Of a DNA stretch of 64,000 bases, positions 1 to 7,544 are shown one piece after another (position 1 is the stretch's first letter; every line of letters starts with the position of its first letter). The DNA lies in the NCBI RefSeq assembly GCF_965204195.1, contig NZ_OZ241975.1, positions 124,001 to 188,000 of the forward strand. Direction: 5' to 3'. Source of the DNA: Poriferisodalis sp965204195 (lineage in GTDB: Bacteria > Actinomycetota > Acidimicrobiia > Acidimicrobiales > Poriferisodalaceae). The notes beneath the pieces were generated by a model. It ran no database searches, was not told the origin of the DNA, and saw only the letters and a program-made list of their open reading frames with translations. The position numbers were made by a program, and so were the translations under genes.

Positions 1-69
1 CCGTCGCTATCTCCCAACGGCAAGCTCAAGTTCACCATCGCCAAGCAACGGCACCCGTTGCCCGTTTGA
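1..69 (+). CDS. C-terminal tail of an unidentified protein (partial)
   Basis: An open frame enters from the left edge of the window and runs 22 codons to a TGA at 67-69, ending in a basic stretch (KLKFTIAKQRHPLPV). It converges on jag, with about 10 bp between the two stop codons. The stretch is too short to assign to a family and could be a chance open frame. It matters mainly because it leaves no room for the missing KH and R3H domains of jag. Confidence 0.22.
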   Translation, partial: PSLSPNGKLKFTIAKQRHPLPV

Positions 70-79
70 CGCTCACGTA

Positions 80-448
80 CTACGAGGTCGAGCCGGATTG
101 TTTCGGAGCGGTGCCGCTGCGAGTTGCCCGGGACTGGCGCCGCGACGAGCGGCCGCTGCGGTTCTGGTTCTGATTGCCGCTCCGGCTCTGCTGTGCCTGA
201 CGCTGCCGGCCGCCAGAGCGTCGGCGGGATCTGCGGCGGTCTCGGCGCTGGTCGCCTACTCGCGGCGGCGGGCCGGTTGGCCGCACTCGCATACGAACGC
301 GAGCGGGTTGGCGTCGAAGCCCCCAGTGCGAACGGCCCGGCTCAGCAAGAATCTCGATGTCCGCATCCTCAACAGCAACCGAAAGCGCATCGAGTCCGCG
401 CTCACGCGCCTCAGCAACGGTGTGGCCGCTCACCACGATCCACTCCAC
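80..448 (-). CDS. jag: Jag-like protein with only the Jag-N domain and a basic tail
   Basis: Jag/KhpB proteins are RNA-binding partners usually encoded next to yidC. The GTG start at 448 is chosen because family similarity begins there (EWIVVSGHTVAEARERGLD). Residues 1-58 match the Jag-N domain, ending in the family-typical GLRRQPARVRMRVRP. The remaining 64 residues are low complexity and rich in Arg, Ser and Gln (RRDRRRSRRRSGG, NQNQNRSGRSS), and the frame stops at 80. The KH and R3H domains normally found after Jag-N are absent, so the 122-aa protein is about half the usual length. It follows yidC on the same strand after a 168-bp spacer that holds a dispersed repeat. It may be a natural short form or the result of a truncation. 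Confidence 0.72.
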   Translation of the reverse strand: MEWIVVSGHTVAEARERGLDALSVAVEDADIEILAEPGRSHWGLRRQPARVRMRVRPTGPPPRVGDQRRDRRRSRRRSGGRQRQAQQSRSGNQNQNRSGRSSRRQSRATRSGTAPKQSGSTS

Positions 449-468
449 GACGCAGCGCCTAACTCCGA

Positions 469-554
469 GAGGCTGAGCCAGCAGGCGAAGCCGTGGCCCG
501 AGCGGCCCGTGAGCCCGTATCAAGTGAGGACGGGGAACGAGAGCGGGAAACAAC
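469..554 (+). repeat. Dispersed intergenic repeat, copy A
   Basis: This lies in the yidC-jag spacer. It begins GAGGCTGAGCC, continues GCAGGCGAAGCCGTGGCCC and GAGCGGCCCGTGAG, and ends GAGCGGGAAACAAC. It is related to copies at 13508-13565, 18265-18332 (opposite strand), 25608-25668 and 62168-62238. Copies A and B share a longer middle (CCGTATCAAGTGAGGACGGG) in place of the short GCGCAGC of the other copies. Confidence 0.75.
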
Positions 555-616
555 AGGTGACCCAACGACAAGGTCCACCAAAGCTCGCATCCTATGGGGA
601 GCAATTGCCGGTGCGT

Positions 617-1846
617 TCATCGCTTGCGGCGATTGCGGGTCCTGCCGTCTCCTGAAGTACGACGACTCTGGATGGGCTTCGATTCTGGCTCTGGTTCGGC
701 ACGCCCGCGGCGACGGCCGCGCTCGCGGGTCTGATGCCGGCTCTGATTGCGGTCCGGTTTCTGGTCCTGATTCCGATTCGAGGATCCAGCACCGCGACGT
801 GCTCGCTTGCGCGCATCGACAACTCGTTCCTCAGACGAGCGAGTCCGGCGGATCGTGGGAGACTCCGAAGGCTCTGACTGCGTAGGCGCCGGTGCGCGCT
901 CGCCAGATGAGTTCTGTGAGCTCTCGCGTCGCTCTGCACGGCGACGCTCACGCTCCGCACGGCGCTCCGCCTCAGCATCAAGCGCCTTGCGTGAGCGCTG
1001 ATTCGGCACCTGGCGCGGCGGCTCTGGTTTGGGGATCTCTTCGGCTTCGATGACCTTGGCGTCAGACTCCGCGGTGGTCAGCGACTGCGGGGGCTTCATC
1101 GTGGCGTGAATGAACGCTTGCTGGAGCATGCGGTAGATGCTCGACACGATGAAATAGGGCACCAGCGCCGCCGGCACGAAGAAGCTGAAGACCGGCAGCA
1201 TGAACGGCAGGTACTTCATCATGATTTCCATCTGGCGGTTCGGCATGGCCGCATTGCCGCGCCGCCGCGCCATCTGGCGCTGCTGCAGCCAGGCCAGCAG
1301 GAAGGTGATGGCTATGAGCCCCAAGTACGGCAGCCCGTCGACGAAGTCGGCCTGAACCACGTCCTTCGCCACCTTCGACAGGTCCATGCCCAAGGACCGC
1401 ATCTCGCCCTCCGCGTCGACGATGTCCTTGTACATCTGCGAGTCAGGGCTCAGATTTCGGGGAAACGGGTTGTCGATCAGATGGTTGTCGTCAGGTATAC
1501 GCAGGTTCCAGATGACCCGGTAGAGCACGATGAAGATCGGAATCTGCACCAAGTTCGGCAAGCACCCGCCCAGGGGGCTCACCCCGTGAGACTGGTACAG
1601 CTTCATCATTTCTTCGTTGAGCTTCTGGCGGTCGCTGCCGTGCCGCTTGCGCAGCGCCGTCATCTCCGGCTGCAGTGCCTGCATCTTGGTCATCGACCGT
1701 GCGCCCCGCAGGGTGAGTGGCGTAAACAGCAGCATGATCGCCAGGGTCAGCATGCAGATCGCGAAGGTGTAGTCAGGCACCAACGAGTAGAACCACGCCA
1801 ACACGGCGGCGATTCCGTCGAATATCGGATCAGCCCAGTCGAACAT
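617..1846 (-). CDS. yidC: YidC/Oxa1 membrane protein insertase
   Basis: YidC inserts and folds proteins in the cytoplasmic membrane, with or without SecYEG. The ATG at 1844-1846 (MFDWADPIFDG) overlaps the yidD stop as TGATG. The 409-aa product has the Gram-positive-type core: an N-terminal membrane segment (YTFAICMLTLAIMLLFTPLT), the groove arginine region PLTLRGARSMTKM, the cytoplasmic loop with KRHGSDRQKLNEEM, and the later segments LVQIPIFIVLYRVIW, YLGLIAITFLLAWLQQ and LPVFSFFVPAALVPYFI. A very long basic tail follows (RRAERERRRAERRESS to the final RTRNRRKR), about 130 residues. Basic YidC tails bind the ribosome in other bacteria. The same role here is inference. Confidence 0.95.
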   Translation of the reverse strand: MFDWADPIFDGIAAVLAWFYSLVPDYTFAICMLTLAIMLLFTPLTLRGARSMTKMQALQPEMTALRKRHGSDRQKLNEEMMKLYQSHGVSPLGGCLPNLVQIPIFIVLYRVIWNLRIPDDNHLIDNPFPRNLSPDSQMYKDIVDAEGEMRSLGMDLSKVAKDVVQADFVDGLPYLGLIAITFLLAWLQQRQMARRRGNAAMPNRQMEIMMKYLPFMLPVFSFFVPAALVPYFIVSSIYRMLQQAFIHATMKPPQSLTTAESDAKVIEAEEIPKPEPPRQVPNQRSRKALDAEAERRAERERRRAERRESSQNSSGERAPAPTQSEPSESPTIRRTRSSEERVVDARKRARRGAGSSNRNQDQKPDRNQSRHQTRERGRRRGRAEPEPESKPIQSRRTSGDGRTRNRRKR

Positions 1847-2076
1847 CAGCGCGTCTCCGGTACCGGGTCGTAGCCCCAGCCGCCCCAGGGATGGCAGCGG
1901 CAGATGCGGCGGAGGGCCAGCCAGCCGCCGCGTGCTGCTCCCCAGGTGCGCAGGGCGTCCAGCGCATACTGCGAGCACGTCGGATCGAAACGGCACGACG
2001 GCAGCCGTGAGCGGGGGAGTGCTCGATAGAGCTTCACGGCGGCGATCAACGCTCGCGCGAGCGGACCCGAGGTCAT
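1846..2076 (-). CDS. yidD: YidD membrane protein insertion efficiency factor
   Basis: This is a small membrane-associated protein thought to assist YidC-dependent insertion. The 76-aa product carries the family cysteines in CRFDPTCSQYALDAL and the C-terminal CRCHPWGGWGYDPVP motif. The N-terminal helix (LARALIAAVKLYRALP) is probably peripheral to the membrane. The ATG at 2074-2076 lies inside the end of rnpA, and the stop overlaps the yidC start by one base. The compact order rpmH-rnpA-yidD-yidC indicates one transcript. Confidence 0.95.
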   Translation of the reverse strand: MTSGPLARALIAAVKLYRALPRSRLPSCRFDPTCSQYALDALRTWGAARGGWLALRRICRCHPWGGWGYDPVPETR

Positions 2077-2420
2077 GGCCGCTTGTTCCCCCGGTCGCTC
2101 AGGGCTTCCGCGGCCAGCAGCAACCGCATCAACTCGGCTCGAGCCCGCTGGTAGGTCACCGCCGACGCTGCCGCTCGCACACCGACGAGATAGCGGCCAG
2201 GTGCCAGGTCGATGGCGAACTCGCGAAAGACCGCTCTCAAACGACGTCGAACTCGGTTGCGCTGCACTGCCGTTCCGCGGTGGCGGCTGAGCGCGAATGC
2301 CACGCGCGGCCCTCTCAGACCGCGGTCGGCCGCGAACGTCATCCACAGCAGCTCGCTGTCGAATCGACGACCGCGGCGCAGTGCTGCGAAGTCGGCCCTG
2401 CTGCGGCACGAATCGATCAG
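2073..2420 (-). CDS. rnpA: Ribonuclease P protein component, non-canonical start
   Basis: RnpA is the protein subunit that helps RNase P RNA mature tRNA 5' ends. The core is clear: FALSRHRGTAVQRNRVRRRLRAVFREF is the RNR signature. The first in-frame ATG is at 2342 and would give 89 aa. However, the frame upstream still reads like RnpA (SRADFAALRRGRRFDSELLW), and about 115 aa is the family norm. No ATG, GTG or TTG exists upstream in frame, so the start is probably CTG at 2420-2418, overlapping the rpmH stop as CTGA, or ATC at 2417-2415. Annotation from 2342 would lose the N-terminal helix. Confidence 0.85.
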   Translation of the reverse strand: MIDSCRSRADFAALRRGRRFDSELLWMTFAADRGLRGPRVAFALSRHRGTAVQRNRVRRRLRAVFREFAIDLAPGRYLVGVRAAASAVTYQRARAELMRLLLAAEALSDRGNKRP

Positions 2421-2551
2421 GCGCTCAGCCGTTGCCGGCCCTTGCGTCGGCGAGCGTTGACAATCGCCCGACCCGCACGGGTGGACATGCGATGGCGGAA
2501 GCCGTGGCGGCGGGCCCGTCTGCGGTTGTGGGGTTGGTACGTGCGCTTCAC
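2417..2551 (-). CDS. rpmH: 50S ribosomal protein L34
   Basis: L34 is a small, very basic protein of the large ribosomal subunit. The 44-aa product matches the family end to end: MKRTYQPHNRRRARRHGFR, then RMSTRAGRAIVNARRRKGR. The start is GTG at 2551, with a strong AGGAGG ribosome binding site seven bases upstream. It is the first gene of the leftward rpmH-rnpA-yidD-yidC-jag run, and its stop overlaps the proposed rnpA start. Confidence 0.97.
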   Translation of the reverse strand: MKRTYQPHNRRRARRHGFRHRMSTRAGRAIVNARRRKGRQRLSA

Positions 2552-2764
2552 GCTGGAGCCTCCTGGAGGTTCAGGCCGCGGGCAGGTCCGCGAAATGCGC
2601 TGCGGCGGCCGGAGCGTGCCCGGGTGTCGGCCCGAGAGCACAGACAGCCTACGGGTGCCGATCCCCTCCGATGCGCGTAGAGGCGAGCTGACAGACAAAG
2701 CCATGGCGCGGGCGGCGCGCGCGAAGACGCGCAGCGCCCGCGTAAGGAGCCACATTGCACGTGC

Positions 2765-2808
2765 CGAGTGTCGACCATGACACTCGTTGCCGGAACGGCA
2801 AATTTGCC
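2765..2808. promoter_or_regulatory. Inverted repeats in the rpmH-dnaA divergent spacer
   Basis: The 466-bp spacer 2552-3017 separates divergent rpmH and dnaA and holds no convincing gene. It contains an 8-bp inverted repeat (CGAGTGTC, six-base loop, GACACTCG at 2765-2786). Eleven bases later comes a perfect 12-bp palindrome, GGCAAATTTGCC, at 2797-2808, in a locally AT-richer stretch. Position and symmetry suggest protein binding sites controlling one or both promoters. No DnaA box of good quality was seen here. Confidence 0.4.
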
Positions 2809-3017
2809 TGTCATCCGCCTGTTTTACGGGTGTTGTGGGTCTGTCGCTGAACTGTTGCGTTCCCGTCAACTTGAGCACCGCGCAGCCGCGCAAAGACGCG
2901 CTTGCAGCAGTGACAGCGCAGCCATAGGTTCCGACCACCGAATGCCGCTTGGTGGCTCGCAGGCGAACAACAGGTTCCGCGAGCACACGACGGACAGAGG
3001 CGAACGAGGTTGTCGTG

Positions 3018-4622
3018 GTGAGTTCTCCGCAGGCAGGTGCCGCAGCACACGAACCTGAGGATCATCACCACATCTCTCAATCACCAAAATCCCCAGCACC
3101 AGAATCCTCGGCATCTGCACTGCCCGAGGGCGCCCGCGCGAACACCGACGAGCTGTGGTCGCAGTGCCGCGACATCCTGCGGGCCACGGTGTCCGACGCG
3201 CTCTGGCTCGGCTACTTCCGCCACCTGCAAGCACTTCACATCGACGACGAGCTAGCCGTGCTGATCGCGCCGAGCAACATGATCCGCGACCGCATCCAAC
3301 GGCGCTACATCCCGATGCTGCACGCCGCCTTCGAGCGGCTGCCTGTTCGCCCGCAGACCTACGAGATCGAGACCCGTCCGGAGCTCGATGATCTCGACAG
3401 CGCCAACGGCACCGACGCAGACCCGCACCATCTGGATGCACACGATGTCGACGCGATGGCCCGCAGCGACGCCTCCGCCCCAGGCGAGGACGACATGTGG
3501 CACCCGGCGACGGGCACTGATCATCCGGCGAGGGCCTCCGACGGCCCCGCCGAGACGGCCCCGCCCACGACCGATGCCAGCGAACCGCCGCGCAGAGTGC
3601 CGGGCGTCGACATCACCAATCCCCGATACACGTTCGAGAGCTTCGTCATCGGCAGCAGCAACCGGTTTGCACAGGCCGCGGCGCTCGCGGTCGCCGAGAC
3701 TCCGGGCATCGCGTACAACCCCCTGTTCATTCATGGAGGCACGGGTCTCGGCAAGACCCACCTGCTGCAGGCCATTGTGAATTTCTTGGGCACCACCCTG
3801 CCGGAGCATCGTGTCCGGTACGTCTCCACGGAGACGTTTCTCTCAGAGTTCATCGAAGCCATCCGCACGAACACGACGCCGGCGTTCAAGAGGCGCTACC
3901 GCGAACTCGATGTGTTGTTGCTCGACGACATCCAGTTCATGGAAGGCAAGGAAGGCCTGCAGGAGGAGCTGTTCCACACCTTCAACTCGCTGCATGTGGC
4001 TGGCCGGCAGATTGTGATCTCCTCCGATCGCCCGCCCCGCAGCATCTCCACGCTGTCGGATCGCCTGCGCAGCCGATTCGAATGGGGCCTGATCACCGAC
4101 GTCCAGCCTCCGGATCTTGAGACCCGGGTGGCCATCCTGCGCAAGAAGACCGAACGGGGCCACGTGCCCGATGAGGTGCTGGAGCACATCGCGCACCTCA
4201 TCACCAACAACATCCGCGAGCTCGAGGGCGCCCTCGTGCGCGTCACCGCATACGCAAGCCTCACCCGGAGTCCGGTCACGCTCGAGATGGCGCAGCAGAT
4301 TCTGAGCGATGTCCGTGAACCGCAAGAGACGCCCATCACCACCGACCGGATTCTGAACATGACCGCGGACATGTTCGGCTACGACGTGAACGAGCTCACC
4401 AGCCAGCGCCGCCAGCAAGGCCTGGTCAACGCTCGCCAGATCAGCATGTATGTCATGCGGGAGCTCACCGACCTGAGCTACCCAGCGATAGCCAGCGTTT
4501 TCGGCGGGCGAGACCACACGACCGTCATGCACGCGGTCAAGAAGATCAACAGCTTGTTGCCTGCCGAACGCAAGGTGTACGACCAGGTTGCCCAGCTCAT
4601 AGCGCGTGTCCGGGCTGCTTGA
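3018..4622 (+). CDS. dnaA: Chromosomal replication initiator DnaA
   Basis: DnaA binds DnaA boxes at oriC, unwinds DNA and loads the replicative helicase. The GTG at 3018 (MSSPQAGAAAH) is preferred because GAGG lies about ten bases upstream and the earlier frame has no family character. It gives 534 aa. Domain I spans about residues 35-100 (DELWSQCRDIL through NMIRDRIQRRY). An acidic, proline-rich linker follows to about residue 195. The AAA+ core has Walker A GGTGLGKTH, Walker B LLLDDIQF, and sensor regions SSDRPPRSI and RLRSRFEWGL. Domain IV has the DNA-binding signature GGRDHTTVMHAVKKI. The linker is longer than in E. coli, as is usual in Actinobacteria. Confidence 0.97.
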   Translation: MSSPQAGAAAHEPEDHHHISQSPKSPAPESSASALPEGARANTDELWSQCRDILRATVSDALWLGYFRHLQALHIDDELAVLIAPSNMIRDRIQRRYIPMLHAAFERLPVRPQTYEIETRPELDDLDSANGTDADPHHLDAHDVDAMARSDASAPGEDDMWHPATGTDHPARASDGPAETAPPTTDASEPPRRVPGVDITNPRYTFESFVIGSSNRFAQAAALAVAETPGIAYNPLFIHGGTGLGKTHLLQAIVNFLGTTLPEHRVRYVSTETFLSEFIEAIRTNTTPAFKRRYRELDVLLLDDIQFMEGKEGLQEELFHTFNSLHVAGRQIVISSDRPPRSISTLSDRLRSRFEWGLITDVQPPDLETRVAILRKKTERGHVPDEVLEHIAHLITNNIRELEGALVRVTAYASLTRSPVTLEMAQQILSDVREPQETPITTDRILNMTADMFGYDVNELTSQRRQQGLVNARQISMYVMRELTDLSYPAIASVFGGRDHTTVMHAVKKINSLLPAERKVYDQVAQLIARVRAA

Positions 4623-4945
4623 GGCCGGTCCACCGAGCTCTGTCCGCTCTGCGGCCGGTGGCTGGATCTAGGGTGTCTCCACACACTGTGGACAATGAGT
4701 GGAAAAGTTCTCGACAAACCTCGGGAAAAGTCGCGCTTTTCCACGACCACGCCTGCTATGCAGAAAAGGGAAGGTGAAGCTGTGGACGCGCAGGCAAGAC
4801 TGTTGACAGGCTGCGTTGCGCTGATCTGCAACAACAGCCAGTCATCCACAATTCACAGCCCCTACAACCACTACCGAACAAGTCTCAACCTTCTTATTGA
4901 GGATGATCCGCCTCATCGGTCTTGTATGGCCAAGGAGAACCGCCC
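4623..4945. other. Probable replication origin (oriC) between dnaA and dnaN
   Basis: This 323-bp spacer is the standard actinobacterial oriC position. It holds a perfect DnaA box, TGTGGACAA, at 4687-4695 (reverse of TTGTCCACA). Weaker matches are AGTGGAAAA at 4698-4706, TTTTCCACG at 4737-4745, TGTGGACGC at 4781-4789 and TCATCCACA at 4842-4850. The right third (CAACCTTCTTATTGAGGATG region) is AT-richer and could be the unwinding element. No gene is evident. The shortness and the single perfect box leave open whether this is the whole origin. Confidence 0.7.
4687..4695 (-). promoter_or_regulatory. Consensus DnaA box
   Basis: TGTGGACAA on the plus strand is an exact match to the DnaA box TTGTCCACA in reverse orientation. 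It lies 64 bp after the dnaA stop, inside the proposed oriC, and is the only perfect box in the spacer. Confidence 0.8.
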
Positions 4946-6055
4946 GTGAAATTGCGCATTGAACGAGATGCATTGGTTGACCAGCTGACTCTGGCCAGTC
5001 GAGGGGTCAATGTGCGCGGAGGCGGGCTGTTCGTGCTGACCGGGTTGCACCTGCGAGCTGACCGCGAGGGCCTCACTGTCACGGGCACCGATCTGGATCT
5101 CACGGTGCGCACGCAGCTGCGCACCGCAGTGGAGACAGAGGGCGAGACCGTGGTGCCAGCCCGGCTGCTGACCGACATCGCCCGAGCGTTGCCGCCAGGC
5201 GAGGTGGATGTGCAGGTTGACGACGATGAAGTGCAGATCACCAGTGCGCGGGCGCAATTCTCCGTGCGGACGCTGCCGACCGCCGATTTTCCCACGCTGC
5301 CGCAGCCGACCGGAGATGATGTCACTGTGCCGGCTGGGGATCTGGCGCAGGCCTTTCGCCAAGTGGTCCGTGCCGCCAGTTCCGACGATGCCCGACCGAT
5401 CTTGACCGGTGTGCTCATGGCGGCCCGGGGCGACGGCTTGCGGCTGGTGGCGACCGACTCCTACCGGCTCGCCCTGCGGGATCTGCCCGAGGCCCAGGTG
5501 CTCGACCCGGGGCAGCAAGTGCTCGTGCCGTCTCGGGCCCTGGAGGAACTCGGCCGGATCCTCGACGCCAGCAAGGACGTCACCATGCGGCTTGGGGAGC
5601 GGGAAGTCGCCTTCGAAGTCAGCGACGATGCGCAATCGGCCCAGGTGACCTGCCGTCTTATCGCTGGTGACTTCCCGAGCTACGAGCCGCTGATCCCTGA
5701 CTCTCACGACAATCGCCTGGAGGTGGACCGTGCCGCGCTGCTCGACGGTGCACGCCGGCTTCGCCTGCTCGCCCGCGATACGAATGCGCCGCTGCGGATG
5801 GAGCTGCGCTCTGACGGCATCGAACTGACAGTGATCAGTCAGGACGTCGGCAGCGCGAGCGAAGAGGTCGATGCCACCTATGAGGGAGAACCGACCACGG
5901 TCGCCTTCAATCCCGACTACCTCATCGAGGGGCTCGACGCAGCCGGTGGCGACACGGTCGAGATTGTGCGTCTGGATGCCCTCAAGCCCGCTGTGCTGCG
6001 GACGCCCGGGCAGGGCGAGTTCCTGTACTTGCTGATGCCCGTTCGGGTGTCGTGA
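4946..6055 (+). CDS. dnaN: DNA polymerase III beta sliding clamp
   Basis: The beta clamp tethers DNA polymerase III and other factors to DNA. The GTG at 4946 (MKLRIERDALVDQL) has an AAGGAG ribosome binding site eight bases upstream. The 369-aa length fits the three-fold repeated clamp fold. Recognisable pieces are GLHLRADREGLTVTGTDLDL, ADFPTLP, the middle-domain RPILTGVLMAARGDGLRLVATDSYRLA, and the C-terminal LMPVRVS. Its TGA overlaps the recF GTG as GTGA, so the two are translationally coupled. Confidence 0.97.
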   Translation: MKLRIERDALVDQLTLASRGVNVRGGGLFVLTGLHLRADREGLTVTGTDLDLTVRTQLRTAVETEGETVVPARLLTDIARALPPGEVDVQVDDDEVQITSARAQFSVRTLPTADFPTLPQPTGDDVTVPAGDLAQAFRQVVRAASSDDARPILTGVLMAARGDGLRLVATDSYRLALRDLPEAQVLDPGQQVLVPSRALEELGRILDASKDVTMRLGEREVAFEVSDDAQSAQVTCRLIAGDFPSYEPLIPDSHDNRLEVDRAALLDGARRLRLLARDTNAPLRMELRSDGIELTVISQDVGSASEEVDATYEGEPTTVAFNPDYLIEGLDAAGGDTVEIVRLDALKPAVLRTPGQGEFLYLLMPVRVS

Positions 6056-7134
6056 TCGTTGCTTGGCTGAGCATCGAGAACTTCCGGAATCACCGGTCCA
6101 CAGAACTGTCGCTCGACGCAGAGCGAACGCTGGTGGTCGGGCCCAATGGGCACGGCAAGACCAATTTGCTGGAAGCTGTCGCACTGCTGGATGGCTCTGG
6201 TTCGTTCCGCGGGGCGAGTGCGGAGACACTCGTGCGCGCTGGCCGCGATCACGCCTTCGTGCGTGCCGAGATCCGGCGAGCGCGCCGGACATACCTGGTG
6301 GAGATGGAGATCGCAGCGGCGGGCAGAACCCGTGCGCAGGTGAACGGGCAACGGGTCCGGTCATTGCGCGACCTCGCCGATGTGACCAGCACAGTGGTGT
6401 TCTGCCCAGCCGACCTGTCGATTGCGGCGGGTGGACCGTCAGTGCGACGGGAGCTGCTCGACAATGTGCTGACCAGTACCGACCGTGAGTACCGGGCGAT
6501 GCGACTCGATTTCGAGCGAGTGTTGCGACAGCGCAACAATCTGCTGAAGCAGGCCGGTTATCGCCCCGACGACGAGGCCCTCGCCACCCTCGACGTCTGG
6601 GATGCGCAGTTCGCAGAGCTCGGCGAGGCGATTGCACACCGGCGTGACGCCCTGTGCACGGCGTTGGTACCTCCGGCTCAAGACGCCTACCACCAGCTCG
6701 CCGGGCGTGCCGCGGACATGGAGCTGTCTTATGCGGCCGAGTGGCGCAAGAGCAGCCTCGCGACCGCGCTGGCGAATGCACGAGCGGATGACCTGCGACG
6801 CGGCTCCACCACCGTGGGCCCGCACCGTGACGACATGACGGTCTGCTTAGACGGCCTGCCGGCGCGTACCCACGCTTCCCAAGGGGAACAGCGCAGCATC
6901 GCCTTGGCGCTGCGACTGGCCCAGCACCGCTACACGGCGCAGCTCAGCGGAGTCGAGCCGATCGTGCTGCTCGACGATGTGTTCTCCGAGCTTGACGAGG
7001 GGCGAGCCCGACGTCTCGTCGGATGCCTGCCTGCCGCACAGACGATCGTGACTTCGGCCACCGGCCACGTGCCCCCCGGAATCGAAGCCCACAGCCAAGT
7101 TCACATCCAAGACGGCGAGGTGCTTTCAACATGA
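6052..7134 (+). CDS. recF: DNA replication and repair protein RecF
   Basis: RecF is an SMC-like ATPase that helps load RecA at gaps and stalled forks. The product is 360 aa. Walker A is VGPNGHGKTNLLEA near residue 30. The signature motif lies in HASQGEQRSIALALRLAQ, and Walker B in PIVLLDDVFSELD. The GTG start at 6052 overlaps the dnaN stop, and the recF stop overlaps the ATG of the DUF721 gene, so dnaN, recF and the next gene form a coupled unit. Confidence 0.96.
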   Translation: MIVAWLSIENFRNHRSTELSLDAERTLVVGPNGHGKTNLLEAVALLDGSGSFRGASAETLVRAGRDHAFVRAEIRRARRTYLVEMEIAAAGRTRAQVNGQRVRSLRDLADVTSTVVFCPADLSIAAGGPSVRRELLDNVLTSTDREYRAMRLDFERVLRQRNNLLKQAGYRPDDEALATLDVWDAQFAELGEAIAHRRDALCTALVPPAQDAYHQLAGRAADMELSYAAEWRKSSLATALANARADDLRRGSTTVGPHRDDMTVCLDGLPARTHASQGEQRSIALALRLAQHRYTAQLSGVEPIVLLDDVFSELDEGRARRLVGCLPAAQTIVTSATGHVPPGIEAHSQVHIQDGEVLST

Positions 7135-7469
7135 GCAGACGCCGTCGCGCAACAGGCGGCCGAGAGCCGCGGTCGATCAGTGATTCGCTCAAGGCAGTCA
7201 CGGCCGGTTTCGGTTCACGGGGCCGCGCGATCGACCTCAACGAGCGCTGGGCTGAGGCCGTCGGCGAGGCCATCGCGGCGCACTCGCAGCCCGAACGGCT
7301 CGAAGCAGGCCGGCTCACCGTCGTGGTGGACGATCCTGCCTGGGCGACCGAATTGCGTTATCATTCCAGCCGGATTCTGGCCGCACTGAACGCCGAATCG
7401 GGAGCCGCCACGATCTCTGAGCTGCACCTCCGCGTGCTTCCTGACACTGGGCACAAAAAACGTCTCTGA
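7131..7469 (+). CDS. DUF721 (DciA-like) protein
   Basis: This family, found between recF and gyrB in Actinobacteria, includes DciA, a proposed partner of the replicative helicase. The ATG at 7131 overlaps the recF TGA (ATGA). The 112-aa product has a basic N-terminus (MSRRRRATGGREPRS), then the DUF721 core with LNERWAEAVGEAIAAHS and GRLTVVVDDPAWATELRYHSSRI. The usual KH-like strand pattern is visible. A helicase-loading role is inferred from family and position. Confidence 0.88.
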   Translation: MSRRRRATGGREPRSISDSLKAVTAGFGSRGRAIDLNERWAEAVGEAIAAHSQPERLEAGRLTVVVDDPAWATELRYHSSRILAALNAESGAATISELHLRVLPDTGHKKRL

Positions 7470-7529
7470 CCTGCGGTTTTACCGATGCTGAAGCGGCTGT
7501 TCCTACGCCGAAAATCGGTCGCCGTCCAG

Positions 7530-7535
7530 TAGACT
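7530..7535 (+). promoter_or_regulatory. Probable -10 element of a leaderless gyrB promoter
   Basis: TAGACT ends nine bases before the gyrB GTG at 7545, and no ribosome binding site intervenes. In Actinobacteria a TANNNT hexamer at this distance usually gives transcription starting at or next to the start codon. The 75-bp spacer after DUF721 gives gyrB its own promoter. No clear -35 was found. Confidence 0.45.
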
Positions 7536-7544
7536 GGTTGCACT

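Noticed and set aside
4913..6781. Long open frame opposite dnaN and recF (622 codons)
   Set aside because: It covers two certain genes in antisense and lacks any domain pattern.
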